Source: an uncultured Bacteroidales bacterium (GTDB lineage: Bacteria; Bacteroidota; Bacteroidia; Bacteroidales; Marinilabiliaceae). Taken from it: a DNA stretch of 20,473 nt. The position numbers and the translations under genes are program-made. Of the stretch, positions 1 through 8,000 are shown one piece after another. Position 1 is the stretch's first letter, and the number at the start of each line of letters is the position of its first letter. The stretch covers positions 1 to 20,473 of the forward strand of contig CALAVC010000110.1 of assembly GCA_937892095.1 (NCBI GenBank). The letters run 5' to 3'. The notes below the pieces were generated by a model that was given only the letters and a program-made list of their open reading frames with translations, was not told the DNA's origin and did no database searches.

Positions 1-49
1 TTAACCACCCCCTCTGAAGATTGCCTACTGTTGCATTATCAACTTGAAC

Positions 50-253
50 TTAGGAGAAGTTAAAAAGATCGACATCTTCCAATGTCGCCCATTTATCAAC
101 AATTGCACAAATTACTTTGGAGTAATACTCTGGAAGTTTGCAAGGCATTAGAGATAGGAAACCTGCAACGTAGACATCGCCATTAGGTGTTTCAAACTTC
201 ACCAGCGACGAACCTTTCTTTCCCTGTTCGATTGAAATGATTTTTGTAGCCAT
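50..253 (-). CDS. Small hypothetical protein (67 aa)
   Basis: The 67-aa product is acidic to neutral and soluble-looking, with no signal peptide, membrane segment or motif I recognise. It begins MATKIISIEQGKKGS and reads like a small beta-rich domain with alternating hydrophobic residues (KIISI, LVKFE, VYVAGF). The start is the ATG at 251-253. The region just upstream is AT-rich without a clear Shine-Dalgarno. It lies about 150 bases downstream of the broken radical SAM gene on the same strand, beyond a terminator-like hairpin, so it is probably transcribed separately. The even codon use and absence of a longer opposing frame support a real gene, but the function is unknown. Confidence 0.55.
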   Translation of the reverse strand: MATKIISIEQGKKGSSLVKFETPNGDVYVAGFLSLMPCKLPEYYSKVICAIVDKWATLEDVDLFNFS

Positions 254-322
254 AACTTAATTTTATAATGCCGATTTATACGTGTTGCCACCACGTTTTA
301 AGTTAAAGGCTAAGTTATGCAG

Positions 323-356
323 AAAATTCCAATTGGTAAATATACCAATTGATTTT
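323..356 (-). terminator. AT-rich hairpin, possible bidirectional terminator
   Basis: There is a perfect 8-bp inverted repeat, CAATTGGT (330-337) and ACCAATTG (344-351), around a 6-base loop. It is extended by outer arms AAAAT (323-327) and ATTTT (352-356), with a 2-base bulge at 328-329. On the minus strand the stem is followed by a short AATTTT run. It sits about 50 bases past the stop of the radical SAM gene and before the 67-aa gene, where a terminator would be expected. The stem is AT-rich, so an operator is an alternative. Confidence 0.4.
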
Positions 357-401
357 CCCCGTCTTTATCAAAAGAAAGCAGTGAACAATAGCAGTCTACT
401 T

Positions 402-1454
402 CTATTTCAGCCTCTTAGGCACAATGTAGAAATTACCGCTTTGACCGAGGATTACTTCACAACGGACAGAACCATGGCCGCCATTAATGCAATCTATAAT
501 ACTCTGCTTTAGGATGTCTGCAGGATAGTTCTGAGGATTTCTATGGTCACAATCGATTCCATCAATGCTAAGTCGCTCTGCAAAGCAACGGTTAATCAGA
601 TAAACCAAAAGCCGAGTCTCTTCGTCAGATAGGCCGTTAATGTCTTCAGACGAAAGCGAATACTGATATAGTCTGTCAGAAATCTTTGTTTCCTCACGAC
701 AAAACCTGACAGTTCCTTTGCGTAAATAGAATTTTTCGTAAGGCTTATCGTATAACCTTTGCGCTAACAGATCCATATCCATAGATTCTTCTTCAGAAAA
801 TGACGAAGACTTAACGACAGAGGGGGTCATCTCATCCTTGTTTCTCCGTCCCAACCTATATTCATGCGTATTAGACTTCTTAGCTAAATCCGAATTGGCT
901 GCTATTTGCAGAGGGAATGCACGAATCCGCATGCAGCCGAAACTGAGAAGATACTCTATAGAGTCAATAAATGTATATATTGTTTGACCTGGGATTGCAT
1001 ATATAAGGCTAACTTCGTAGCTGATTCTATTGTCTCGCAGCATCCCTAAACGTTTGCTAATTAGCTCAAGATCATTTCGTCTACCAATAGTGTCCTCTTC
1101 CGTCTTATGAATAGTTTGTAGACCAAATTCTAAATGAATGCGATCTCTATTCTCTACGCACAAAGAAACAAACTCATCTTTCAGACCTTCAAACCGTGCT
1201 TGACATACCACCTTGATGTCGGTGTAGTCAAATATGCTTTTGAGGATAAAGAGGTGATTCTTCATCCCTTTCGAGAAGCAGTACGTTCCATCGAGAATGT
1301 TGATTTCGTCAACACCAGAATTACGGAACAAGTCTAATTCTTGCCTTAATCTATTAGTCCAATTAAACTCGACGATCTCATTCCTGTTGTTTCGCTTCTG
1401 TGCTCCCCATTCACAAAAACCGCAGTTGTAGGGACACCTCTCTTGGTCTCCCAA
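402..1454 (-). pseudogene. Radical SAM domain, C-terminal fragment of a frameshifted gene
   Basis: This frame encodes the radical SAM core and C-terminal part of a B12-binding-domain radical SAM enzyme. The 4Fe-4S cluster motif CPYNCGFCEWG (CxxxCxxC, Cys7/11/14 of this frame, bases 1413-1436) is intact. It is followed by features typical of the radical SAM barrel: an EFGLQT-type strand and SLIYAIPGQT before a helix. The nominal start at 1454 is a TTG inside the upstream frame and is very unlikely to be used. One base appears to be missing near 1437-1440: restoring it would read ETKRG-CPYNC and join this part to the frame above into a protein of about 569 aa. Known members of the family use SAM plus cobalamin for methylation or other radical chemistry; the substrate here cannot be told. 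It could be a true pseudogene or a sequence error. Confidence 0.75.
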
Positions 1455-2110
1455 TATACTTTTCTGCTTGTAGGGACAAGAACACCACTTAGATAAGGAG
1501 ACACAACATCCTCATCACGTATTATACCGTCATATACACGATGATAGAATTTACCATTTTCTATACTTCGTCCATCTTTCCCAAGCAAAATGTCAACATA
1601 CGCTCTTTCTGCGTAGCCTTTAGTAAATATGTGTGCCATATCCAACGATGCAAGCAAGTCGTCATCATACGCTGTTATCTCATATCCACCAAAGATTATC
1701 CGTCCCCCTTCTTCTGGATTGTCTTTCACGTAGCCTGACGACCATAAGACATCCGCTGCTAGTTCACAAAACTGCTTGCTCCATCTTGTATATGAAAAAG
1801 CCACAAAACGAAACTTCTTTAGCCAGTCTAAGTTGGCTTCAAGTTGTGCCTGTACCAGATTCTGGATACCCTTTCTGTACTCTTGAAATGCCAATGAATG
1901 TATAGGACCAACATATTCTGATATGTTGTTTCGCTCGGCTAAAATAGCTTGCGTGTTTATTTGCAAATGAGATGCAACAAAGCCAGCCTTTCTAATAGCT
2001 GCAATCAGGCAAGCAATGCCGTAAGGCATCGAAGGGTAATCTGGACGAGGAGCATCGAACGTCACAAATACTATATCTCGTTGTTGCTTCATAATATGTA
2101 GTTTGTGCAT
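1346..2110 (-). pseudogene. B12-binding domain, N-terminal fragment of a frameshifted radical SAM gene
   Basis: This 254-aa frame begins MHKLHIMKQQRDIVFVTFDA and continues with SMPYGIACLIAAIRKAGF, a pattern typical of the Rossmann-like cobalamin-binding domain that precedes many radical SAM barrels. A later GGYEITA and KGYAERAYVDILLG fit the end of that domain. The frame reaches VYWETKRG, the usual lead-in to the cluster cysteines, and then goes out of frame into VPTTAVFVNGEH before stopping. The cysteine motif continues in another frame (402-1454). The true start may be Met1 (2110) or Met7 (2092); neither has a strong ribosome site. A 121-base gap upstream separates it from the membrane-protein gene. 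Family assignment is good; the physiological reaction is unknown. Confidence 0.75.
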
Positions 2111-2198
2111 GAAAAGCAGAACGTCATCATAGTATGTCTATTATGCATATTGACGATTTATAACAATGTTAATAAGGTAATATTGTATTAATAGGCTG

Positions 2199-2226
2199 CA
2201 AAGTACATAATCGACACTTATAAACA
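2199..2226 (-). promoter_or_regulatory. Possible Bacteroidales-type promoter for the radical SAM gene
   Basis: On the minus strand the gap between 2231 and 2111 contains TACTTTGC (−7-like; the consensus TAnnTTTG lacks one base here). About 19 bases upstream is a TTTA that could serve as a −33 region. Downstream, between this and the start codon, is an imperfect inverted repeat, CAATGTTA (2164-2171) and TAATATTG (2178-2185), with one mismatch. It is the only good candidate in this gap, and it rests on position and weak consensus only. Confidence 0.25.
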
Positions 2227-2231
2227 TTAGC

Positions 2232-2708
2232 TTACATTTTGTTTATGAGAACTTTAACCTCAAGGAGTTTATTGTCAATGGCGTTAATTGACGTAAGAAT
2301 GTCACTTGTTCGTTCTTCCGAATATTTCGCTAGATTTTTAGTTACTACTAAGGATTTTGTTTTTGAATTTCCAGCATCTGTCATAGTAAGATAGCTCCTC
2401 AAATCCTTAAAGTCACTCTTTAGTTGATTGTCATATTTTTCCAATTCTTTTTTGATTTTCCCGCAAGAATTATCTAAAAGATGTTTAAATATGCTATCTC
2501 TTTTTGTCTTGATACGATGCTCAATACTGACAATTTTTTTATAATCAATTCTGGTGCCATTATTACTTTGAAATAGTTCTTCCAAGTCGTTAAGAATTCC
2601 ATCAATAACATCAATCTTGGATAGATACATATCTTTTTCGATTCTTCTATCTTGAACTTCTTTTTCTAGTATCCAAGCTATGTATATGCCCATTAGTAAT
2701 AGTAACAA
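2232..2708 (-). pseudogene. C-terminal, coiled-coil part of a frameshifted small membrane protein
   Basis: This frame opens with a nominal TTG in LLLLMGIYIAWILEKEV, the second half of a membrane helix. It then gives about 140 residues of charged, probably helical sequence (DVIDGILNDLEELFQ, KKELEKYDNQLKSDFKDL, and a C-terminal LLEVKVLINKM) that looks like a cytoplasmic coiled coil. An in-frame stop lies just upstream of the TTG, so it has no normal start of its own. The first half of the same helix is encoded in the frame at 2647-2850. Joining the two gives a protein of about 205 aa with two membrane helices and a helical tail. No family is recognised. The gene follows the STAS-like gene with an overlap. 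Confidence 0.6.
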
Positions 2709-2850
2709 TGAGCGTTATGACGTCAACAATGTTGAATGAAAGATCAAGTTTACATTCAAGTATTTGCCAATTATTTCCAATTAACCATCCAATTGCAAGA
2801 ATGATTAAGCCAAGAATTATCTCAATGATTGTTCTTTTGCTCATACGCAT
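2647..2850 (-). pseudogene. N-terminal, membrane-helix part of the frameshifted membrane protein
   Basis: Start MRMSKRTIIEIILGLIILAI: a basic N-terminus and a first membrane helix at about residues 8-25. A second hydrophobic stretch starts at about residue 40 (NIVDVITLIVTI) and is cut short when the frame runs into TNGHIHSLDTRKRSSR and stops. The hydrophobic continuation (LLLMGIYIAWI) is in the frame of 2232-2708, so the reading frame changes within about 2694-2708, beside a tandem hexamer TAGTAATAGTAA on the plus strand. The start overlaps the end of the STAS-like gene by 29 bases, which suggests translational coupling; ATG at 2850 and ATG at 2844 are both possible. Real mutation, sequence error and recoding cannot be separated from this sequence alone. 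Confidence 0.6.
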
Positions 2851-3163
2851 CTTTGATATATTGGTTAATTTCTTCTATATAATCTTCATCTTCCTCGGAA
2901 ACGAGTTCAATAATAGATTGTAATTCTTCATACGGGATTTTATCTTCACGTATTAAGCCCCCAAAGGCTTCTTCTAAAAAAGACGTTCCCAATCCTGCTG
3001 TTCCGTCTAGGATTACACATAGTTTTTCCTTCTTGGCTATTGCCTCTCTCAATTTGGGAAGTAACACCTTTGTTCTAAACTCTTGTCCTGAGTGATCACC
3101 TTCTTGTGGAAATCTTGCTCCAGGAATACGACTAAAGTCCCTTGCTATTGATACTGTTATCAT
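2822..3163 (-). CDS. STAS-like domain protein (DUF4325 type)
   Basis: A 113-aa single-domain protein. The central stretch LCVILDGTAGLGTSFLEEAFGGL (residues about 48-70) is the hallmark of the DUF4325 STAS-like family: a beta strand, a conserved Asp (D53), a glycine-rich turn, and Ser-Phe before an amphipathic helix. The N-terminus (ITVSIARDFSRIPGARFPQEG) also fits. Such proteins are known next to GHKL ATPases and are thought to act like anti-sigma antagonists, with the partner as a switch kinase; that role is inferred here. It starts 32 bases inside the end of the upstream ATPase gene and ends 29 bases inside the next gene, so the three are very probably co-translated. The C-terminal tail is acidic (SEEDEDYIEE). 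Confidence 0.8.
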   Translation of the reverse strand: MITVSIARDFSRIPGARFPQEGDHSGQEFRTKVLLPKLREAIAKKEKLCVILDGTAGLGTSFLEEAFGGLIREDKIPYEELQSIIELVSEEDEDYIEEINQYIKDAYEQKNNH

Positions 3164-4223
3164 AATTTAAACATTTATTATCTACATTAAGTTCCCAATA
3201 TATGTATGTACCCACAAACTTCTTTTTAAGAGTTTTAAATACATTATTTTGGCAGTCTGCCATTGCATCATTGGTAATGATTACCAGATTAGAGATTTTA
3301 TTATCACTGAAGGCTTTGTAAACTCCTGGCAATCCTTTACCTCTATAATAATCTCCTGTCGCAGTTTTATGAATCCTACCATCAAGCAACATCCTTAAAA
3401 AGTCCCCATCATCATGAGGATTTAAAACAGAAAATATCTTAGATAAAGAGTTCCAGAATTTGCCCTTTTCGTTTCTGTTGATACTCTCTATGATTCCGAC
3501 ACCATAATCAATAAACGAAAAGCATGCTTTATTTTTCTCTTTGTCATATGAAACCGTAGTGTACCAATGATGTTCATTTGGTCCTTTCAGAGAAGCATGA
3601 TTATTGGTGTTTTGCATCAATTCAAGATAAGTTCTTTGTACACCAGGACATCTTTTAGGTTCACCCCATATCATCTCTGATACTTTTGAAATTATTCTAT
3701 CAGACAAGTCAGAATCAACCGTTTTATTAGCATGTGTAAATATACTTTTATGGACACGAATTGTAACTTTATCTCCTTGAGGTGCTTCATATAAATGTTC
3801 AAAGAAGCCTGAAGCAAGCAAATACTGTCTTGCATTGCTGTTTTTAGGGTGGTCTCCATTAAAACCAACCTTCTGCTTTTTAAACTTTATCATTATGGAT
3901 AACAATACAATAATGGCTCCACTTGCAATTTTGTCAACATCTTTAAGTACGACAAACACCTTTTCTCTCTTGTGCAGAGAATGCTCTAACAAACTTATAA
4001 ATTCTAATGTTCCTTCCGGATTTTCAATCATTGACAAACACTTCGGTGCACGTATGTGTTTGTATTTTGCCAATTCATTTCGTTGTTTGATTTCATTCCT
4101 TGGAACACCTTGTAGCATTCGCCTTTTCGCCCTCTTTTTTCTTCGAGAACGAACTTTATGTCTAAATGATTTCCATGCCCTTTTCTGGATGAAATATTTT
4201 TCCTTTTCCGTCAATCTCCTCAT
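3132..4223 (-). CDS. GHKL-type ATPase with an N-terminal STAS-like region
   Basis: 363 aa. Residues 13-36 are extremely basic (RAWKSFRHKVRSRRKKRAKRR), possibly for nucleic acid or membrane contact. Residues about 60-150 resemble a STAS-like alpha/beta domain (VFVVLKDVDKIASGAIIVLLS). Residues about 195-320 form a GHKL ATP-binding fold with an N-box (ELMQNTNNHA, 201-210), a G1 box DYGVGI (D239) and a G2 box RGKGLPG (294-300). The family includes histidine-kinase-like switches and anti-sigma kinases. Pairing with a DUF4325 protein immediately downstream (32-base overlap) is a recurrent arrangement, so the two probably act as a switch pair, perhaps controlling the membrane protein that follows. 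The substrate is unknown. The start at 4223 follows the stop of a 52-aa ORF by 7 bases. Confidence 0.8.
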   Translation of the reverse strand: MRRLTEKEKYFIQKRAWKSFRHKVRSRRKKRAKRRMLQGVPRNEIKQRNELAKYKHIRAPKCLSMIENPEGTLEFISLLEHSLHKREKVFVVLKDVDKIASGAIIVLLSIMIKFKKQKVGFNGDHPKNSNARQYLLASGFFEHLYEAPQGDKVTIRVHKSIFTHANKTVDSDLSDRIISKVSEMIWGEPKRCPGVQRTYLELMQNTNNHASLKGPNEHHWYTTVSYDKEKNKACFSFIDYGVGIIESINRNEKGKFWNSLSKIFSVLNPHDDGDFLRMLLDGRIHKTATGDYYRGKGLPGVYKAFSDNKISNLVIITNDAMADCQNNVFKTLKKKFVGTYIYWELNVDNKCLNYDNSINSKGL

Positions 4224-4230
4224 AACTTAT

Positions 4231-4389
4231 CTACCATATCAAATTTATACAATACTTCAATGACGAGACGTCTTGTATGGTATTACTATACTGACGGATT
4301 TCGTTGTAATTGATGACATTAAATGTTTCGTCGATGCGTTTCTTACCATATAGATCTTCTATGTCGATTATCTTATTTACATCTACCAT
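4231..4389 (-). CDS. Possible small gene (52 aa)
   Basis: An ATG-initiated frame (MVDVNKIIDIEDLYGKKRID... ending CINLIW) fills the otherwise empty 180 bases between the phosphatase stop (4404) and the GHKL gene start (4223). It leaves gaps of 14 and 7 bases, the same tight packing as the other genes here. The predicted product is soluble and mixed in charge. No family is recognised and there is no strong ribosome site. It may be a small regulator or antitoxin-like partner of the GHKL/STAS cassette, or a chance frame. Its position in the operon is the main argument in its favour. Confidence 0.45.
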   Translation of the reverse strand: MVDVNKIIDIEDLYGKKRIDETFNVINYNEIRQYSNTIQDVSSLKYCINLIW

Positions 4390-4403
4390 TAGAACTCTAG
4401 CAA

Positions 4404-5069
4404 CTAATTATCTTGAACAGTTATACTCACTACCGAATAATTATCATCATAGGCGTTATTGTCTTTTACCGCCTCCTCTAAGTCGATATTGACAATTTCA
4501 TCGTCAGACAATCTCTTATGAAAGCCATCAGAACAAATCACGATACGAGTGTTTTCTAGGAGAGGTAGAATGACCTTATCCACCATATCCGTTTCGCTGC
4601 CCATTAAGCTACGTGTTATTATATGTGAGTAACGTTTGATGTCAGATGACGTTAATGGTCTAATGCTCTTTATTTCTTCAAGCATGGAGTGATCCTTGGT
4701 AACAAAGTCGACTCTATCATCCCTAATGAGATAAACACGGGAGTCTCCACACCAAAAGATGTGTGCTTCTTTGCTTCTGACTATACAGGCTGCAATAGTA
4801 CAACCCATTTTATCGACTCCTAACACCAGTCTCTGTGTATCAATATGCCTATTGGCTGATGCTATAGCCTCATCAATGGATTTACCCAATGAAAGTTGAG
4901 TATAAACTTCTTCACAAGCAATACGAGCTGCTATATCCCCAGCCGTATAGCCCCCCATACCATCACATACAACAAAGAGGTCGCCAAGATTATTCGGCAA
5001 CTCTTTGCATAGTACGTAGTCTTGATTAGTTGCACGCTGACCTATTCCGCTATACTGAAATACCTTCAT
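4404..5069 (-). CDS. PP2C-family protein serine/threonine phosphatase
   Basis: 221 aa from the ATG at 5069, giving the usual compact PP2C N-terminus (MKVFQYSGIGQRATNQD). An upstream in-frame ATG (5099) would add 10 residues inside the preceding gene and is less likely. Metal-binding and catalytic motifs are all present: NQD (15-17), CDGMGG (35-40), GCT in the GTT position (89-91), GDSRVY (108-113), SDG (180-182) and DDN (208-210). It should be an active Mg/Mn-dependent phosphatase that removes phosphate from Ser/Thr. Its start lies one base after the stop of the giant ATPase gene, with AAGG upstream, so it is part of the same operon as the kinase at 12153-16310. The inferred role is to reverse phosphorylation by that kinase. 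Confidence 0.92.
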   Translation of the reverse strand: MKVFQYSGIGQRATNQDYVLCKELPNNLGDLFVVCDGMGGYTAGDIAARIACEEVYTQLSLGKSIDEAIASANRHIDTQRLVLGVDKMGCTIAACIVRSKEAHIFWCGDSRVYLIRDDRVDFVTKDHSMLEEIKSIRPLTSSDIKRYSHIITRSLMGSETDMVDKVILPLLENTRIVICSDGFHKRLSDDEIVNIDLEEAVKDNNAYDDNYSVVSITVQDN

Positions 5070-5070
5070 T

Positions 5071-8000
5071 TTAGATAGCCTTAATAGTATCTCCACCATG
5101 TTTAGTCACACGGGGGCGTGTAGATATTTTTATAGGGCGGAGTGTGACAGCCTTGTCCGTAGCCTTTGTAGCCCATAGGAATGCTTCGCCAGGTTGTAAG
5201 GATGCCATATCTGACGACGACAACGTCTGCAATTGCGTGATAGAGCGTTGAACATGACGAACCCATTGTGGACTATTAAACTTATGCATCAGCATTATTG
5301 ATGAAAGCTCAATAATCTCGTTAGGCAGACTCATTGGATCTTGGCTCGCGATCATCATAGAGACACCTTTGTGTCTCATTTCTCTGATAGCTGTTACGAT
5401 CGTTGACGTCAAATCTTTGTTGCCCATATACCTATGAGCCTCATCGAACACTATGAACTTATTGAAGCCATGTCCCTTGTATTCACGTACGCTTGAGAAT
5501 ATGTTCAACATAATCACAAACAAGCCTAAAGCATCATCTTTCTCTATGAACTCATCTCGAAGATCGACGACAATAAGTCGTCCAGGCTTAAGCAAAGAGC
5601 CTAGTTTCATCGTGTCATCAATGTACTCGCCAGCAAAATCGAGACGTTGTAAAGCAAGATTCTTCTGTGAAGCAGATAACGTTGGTGAATCTGTCACTGC
5701 TTGACGTAAATCAGCCAGATTGAGATTGTTCCTGTTCTGCTTCATAATCATACGCAATTGCGATATGTATGTTGAATCATTACCAACGGCTTTCAGCAAG
5801 AACATCCAATCCTGGACGTTAAGGTCTGTAGAGTGAAACTTTATAGGCTGAATTTCTATCGATGGATATTCGATCTTTCTCTGTTCCACTTTATCTTCTG
5901 GCACAAGCATGACAACATCGTCAATACTGCCTGGCTCCGCACCATAAACCTCTTTGAGCTTCTTGAGTTGAGCTGCATTGTCATTCGGATGTATCATAGA
6001 AGTGAACTCTGGAGCGTAATCCATGCTTTCACTATAGTGGAAAATAACGCTTGCCATAGGTGCTGGCAGAGTATTAATGTTCTTGAACTGCCCAAGAGTC
6101 ATCTCTGTTATAGTACCAATGGTATAACTCTTACCACCTCCTTGAACACCAAACAAACTAATTGTGTTCGTCTCGCTCAAATCAATAGCTATAGTTCGAT
6201 TGCCATTAACCGCCTTGCCGAGAATGCCGAACTGCTCACTTCCAGAGGTCTTTCCTACCATAATGCTATACTCTGGAGCTGGCAATGCTGGCGGAAACAC
6301 CAATGTATCATTGGAGATAGGTTCTGTTGGCGTCGTTATAACTTCTGGTGTTGGCTCAACAGGTGTTTCAACAATAGGCGAACTCGAATCTTGCGGTTGT
6401 TGTGTAACTATTTCTTCACCTATTGGCTCTGTAGTAACTATCGGTGTTGTCTCATTATTGACTGGAATAGTGGATATTCCCGCCTCTGGTTGATTGATTA
6501 TTGTAGTAGAGGGTTGCGATACTACTGGATGTTCAGACTCTATTTCGTTTCGAGGTGCAGTGTTTGCAGTCTCACGAATAGTTCTGTCAGATGTCTCAAA
6601 GAACATCTTCATCTCAGTATCAGCTTGGGTTATTAGAGCACTCTGCCCGATATTACACAAATCAACCGTCTTAACCTTTGCCTCTCTCTCCAATATTCGT
6701 TCAATCATCGGCCGACCAAGAGTGTAGAATGTCGTTTCGTCAATATCCTCCTTTAGTTGTAATTGAGGATTATTGAACTCGTATATTAATCCAAGACGCT
6801 TGAAACGAATTGTATAATCATTATCCGTCAATGAGAGGATAAACTGCTCATAGCTATCCGCAGTCTCCTGACATAACGAGTTGAAACGGCGAGCCCTCTT
6901 GACATAGAACAATAAGAGTGATTGCAACTCTAAGGACTTCAGCTCTCGATCTAATCTGTCAGGAGAAGAATAGGTAATGTCAAAGCGAGTCTGCAAAGCG
7001 ACTATCGTGTTGCTTATCTGAAGTTTCATCTCCTTTTGAAGTTCTGAACGTTGTGCATCTGTTTGATGCTGACGACACTTTATCTCCACTATTGTGAAAA
7101 CTATTTCCTTACATGGAACGTGGATGTCTACAAGCAAGTTGTCTGCGTGTTTTTCTGAATCAGAAGGCAGATCTTTGAACAAGTTTTTGTGAAGGTCTAT
7201 TGGTATTACAAACGTGTCGGTAAGCAACTCTTTCCTTTCGAGCATTCGTTTCATGAGCGTCGTTCCCAGTACCTCGAACGCTTTATTCTGAGAACTACCA
7301 AGTTGCATAATGATAGAGCTACTTACTGAACGTACATCGCCCAACAACTCGTAGAACGAAGTCTGATCGCTAACATTGATGCCGAAGTTCTTGAAATGAG
7401 GTTTCATGAGCCCCTCTATCTCTGATGTCGGACGACAAGAAAGGAATGACGATATTCCATTCAACTCGGAACTTGGAATGTAGTCCAAAAGATATGGTAC
7501 TTCTCCTTCCTTGCATGGCATGTCATAATACTCTGGTCCCATGTTCTTGTCGAATGTGACAACCCAGTCGCTGACATCATGAACCAAACGCAGAATGACA
7601 GCGTTAGAATCACGAACATCAAGCTGCAAAGCTGGAACAGATTGCTCCCTATTGTTCGACATCGTGCTTGCTACCATTGACTGCATTGTCGCATACAGGT
7701 CAACAGCCTCGTTTGCAAATGTAGAAGCTGGCCTAGGCATTTGTGCATTAGAGATATATCGATGCCATACACAGCCGTTTTCCTTCGTATCTACAGTTAC
7801 AACGGGACGCTCCACTATACCATTCAAAAAGAATGATTGTTGATTCAAAGAAGGCCTTTGCAGTGAAGCCTTTGCGGGGAAAGGATTAATCAAGAAGCTA
7901 ATGTGAGCAGGGAATTTGTCACTTTCAGTTCTAAATTCATCAAGCGTATTGATTGAGAATCGCAACTTAGGGAAGAGACGATTATCACTACTCTGAGAGA

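Noticed and set aside
280..296. Inverted repeat ACGTG/CACGT before the 67-aa gene
   Set aside because: Five-base arms with a 7-base loop are too weak to call an operator or terminator.
282..512. 76-aa plus-strand frame
   Set aside because: It overlaps the hairpin and the 3' end of the radical SAM gene, and its second half is antisense to real coding sequence.
4240..4247. TAAATTTG on the minus strand as a promoter −7 box for the GHKL gene
   Set aside because: It fits TAnnTTTG but no −33 element lies at the right distance and it is only 16 bases from the start codon, inside a possible small gene.
5833..6636. 267-aa plus-strand frame
   Set aside because: It is opposite the linker and ATPase region of the 1837-aa gene, with odd Trp/Cys/Arg/Tyr-rich composition typical of an antisense shadow.
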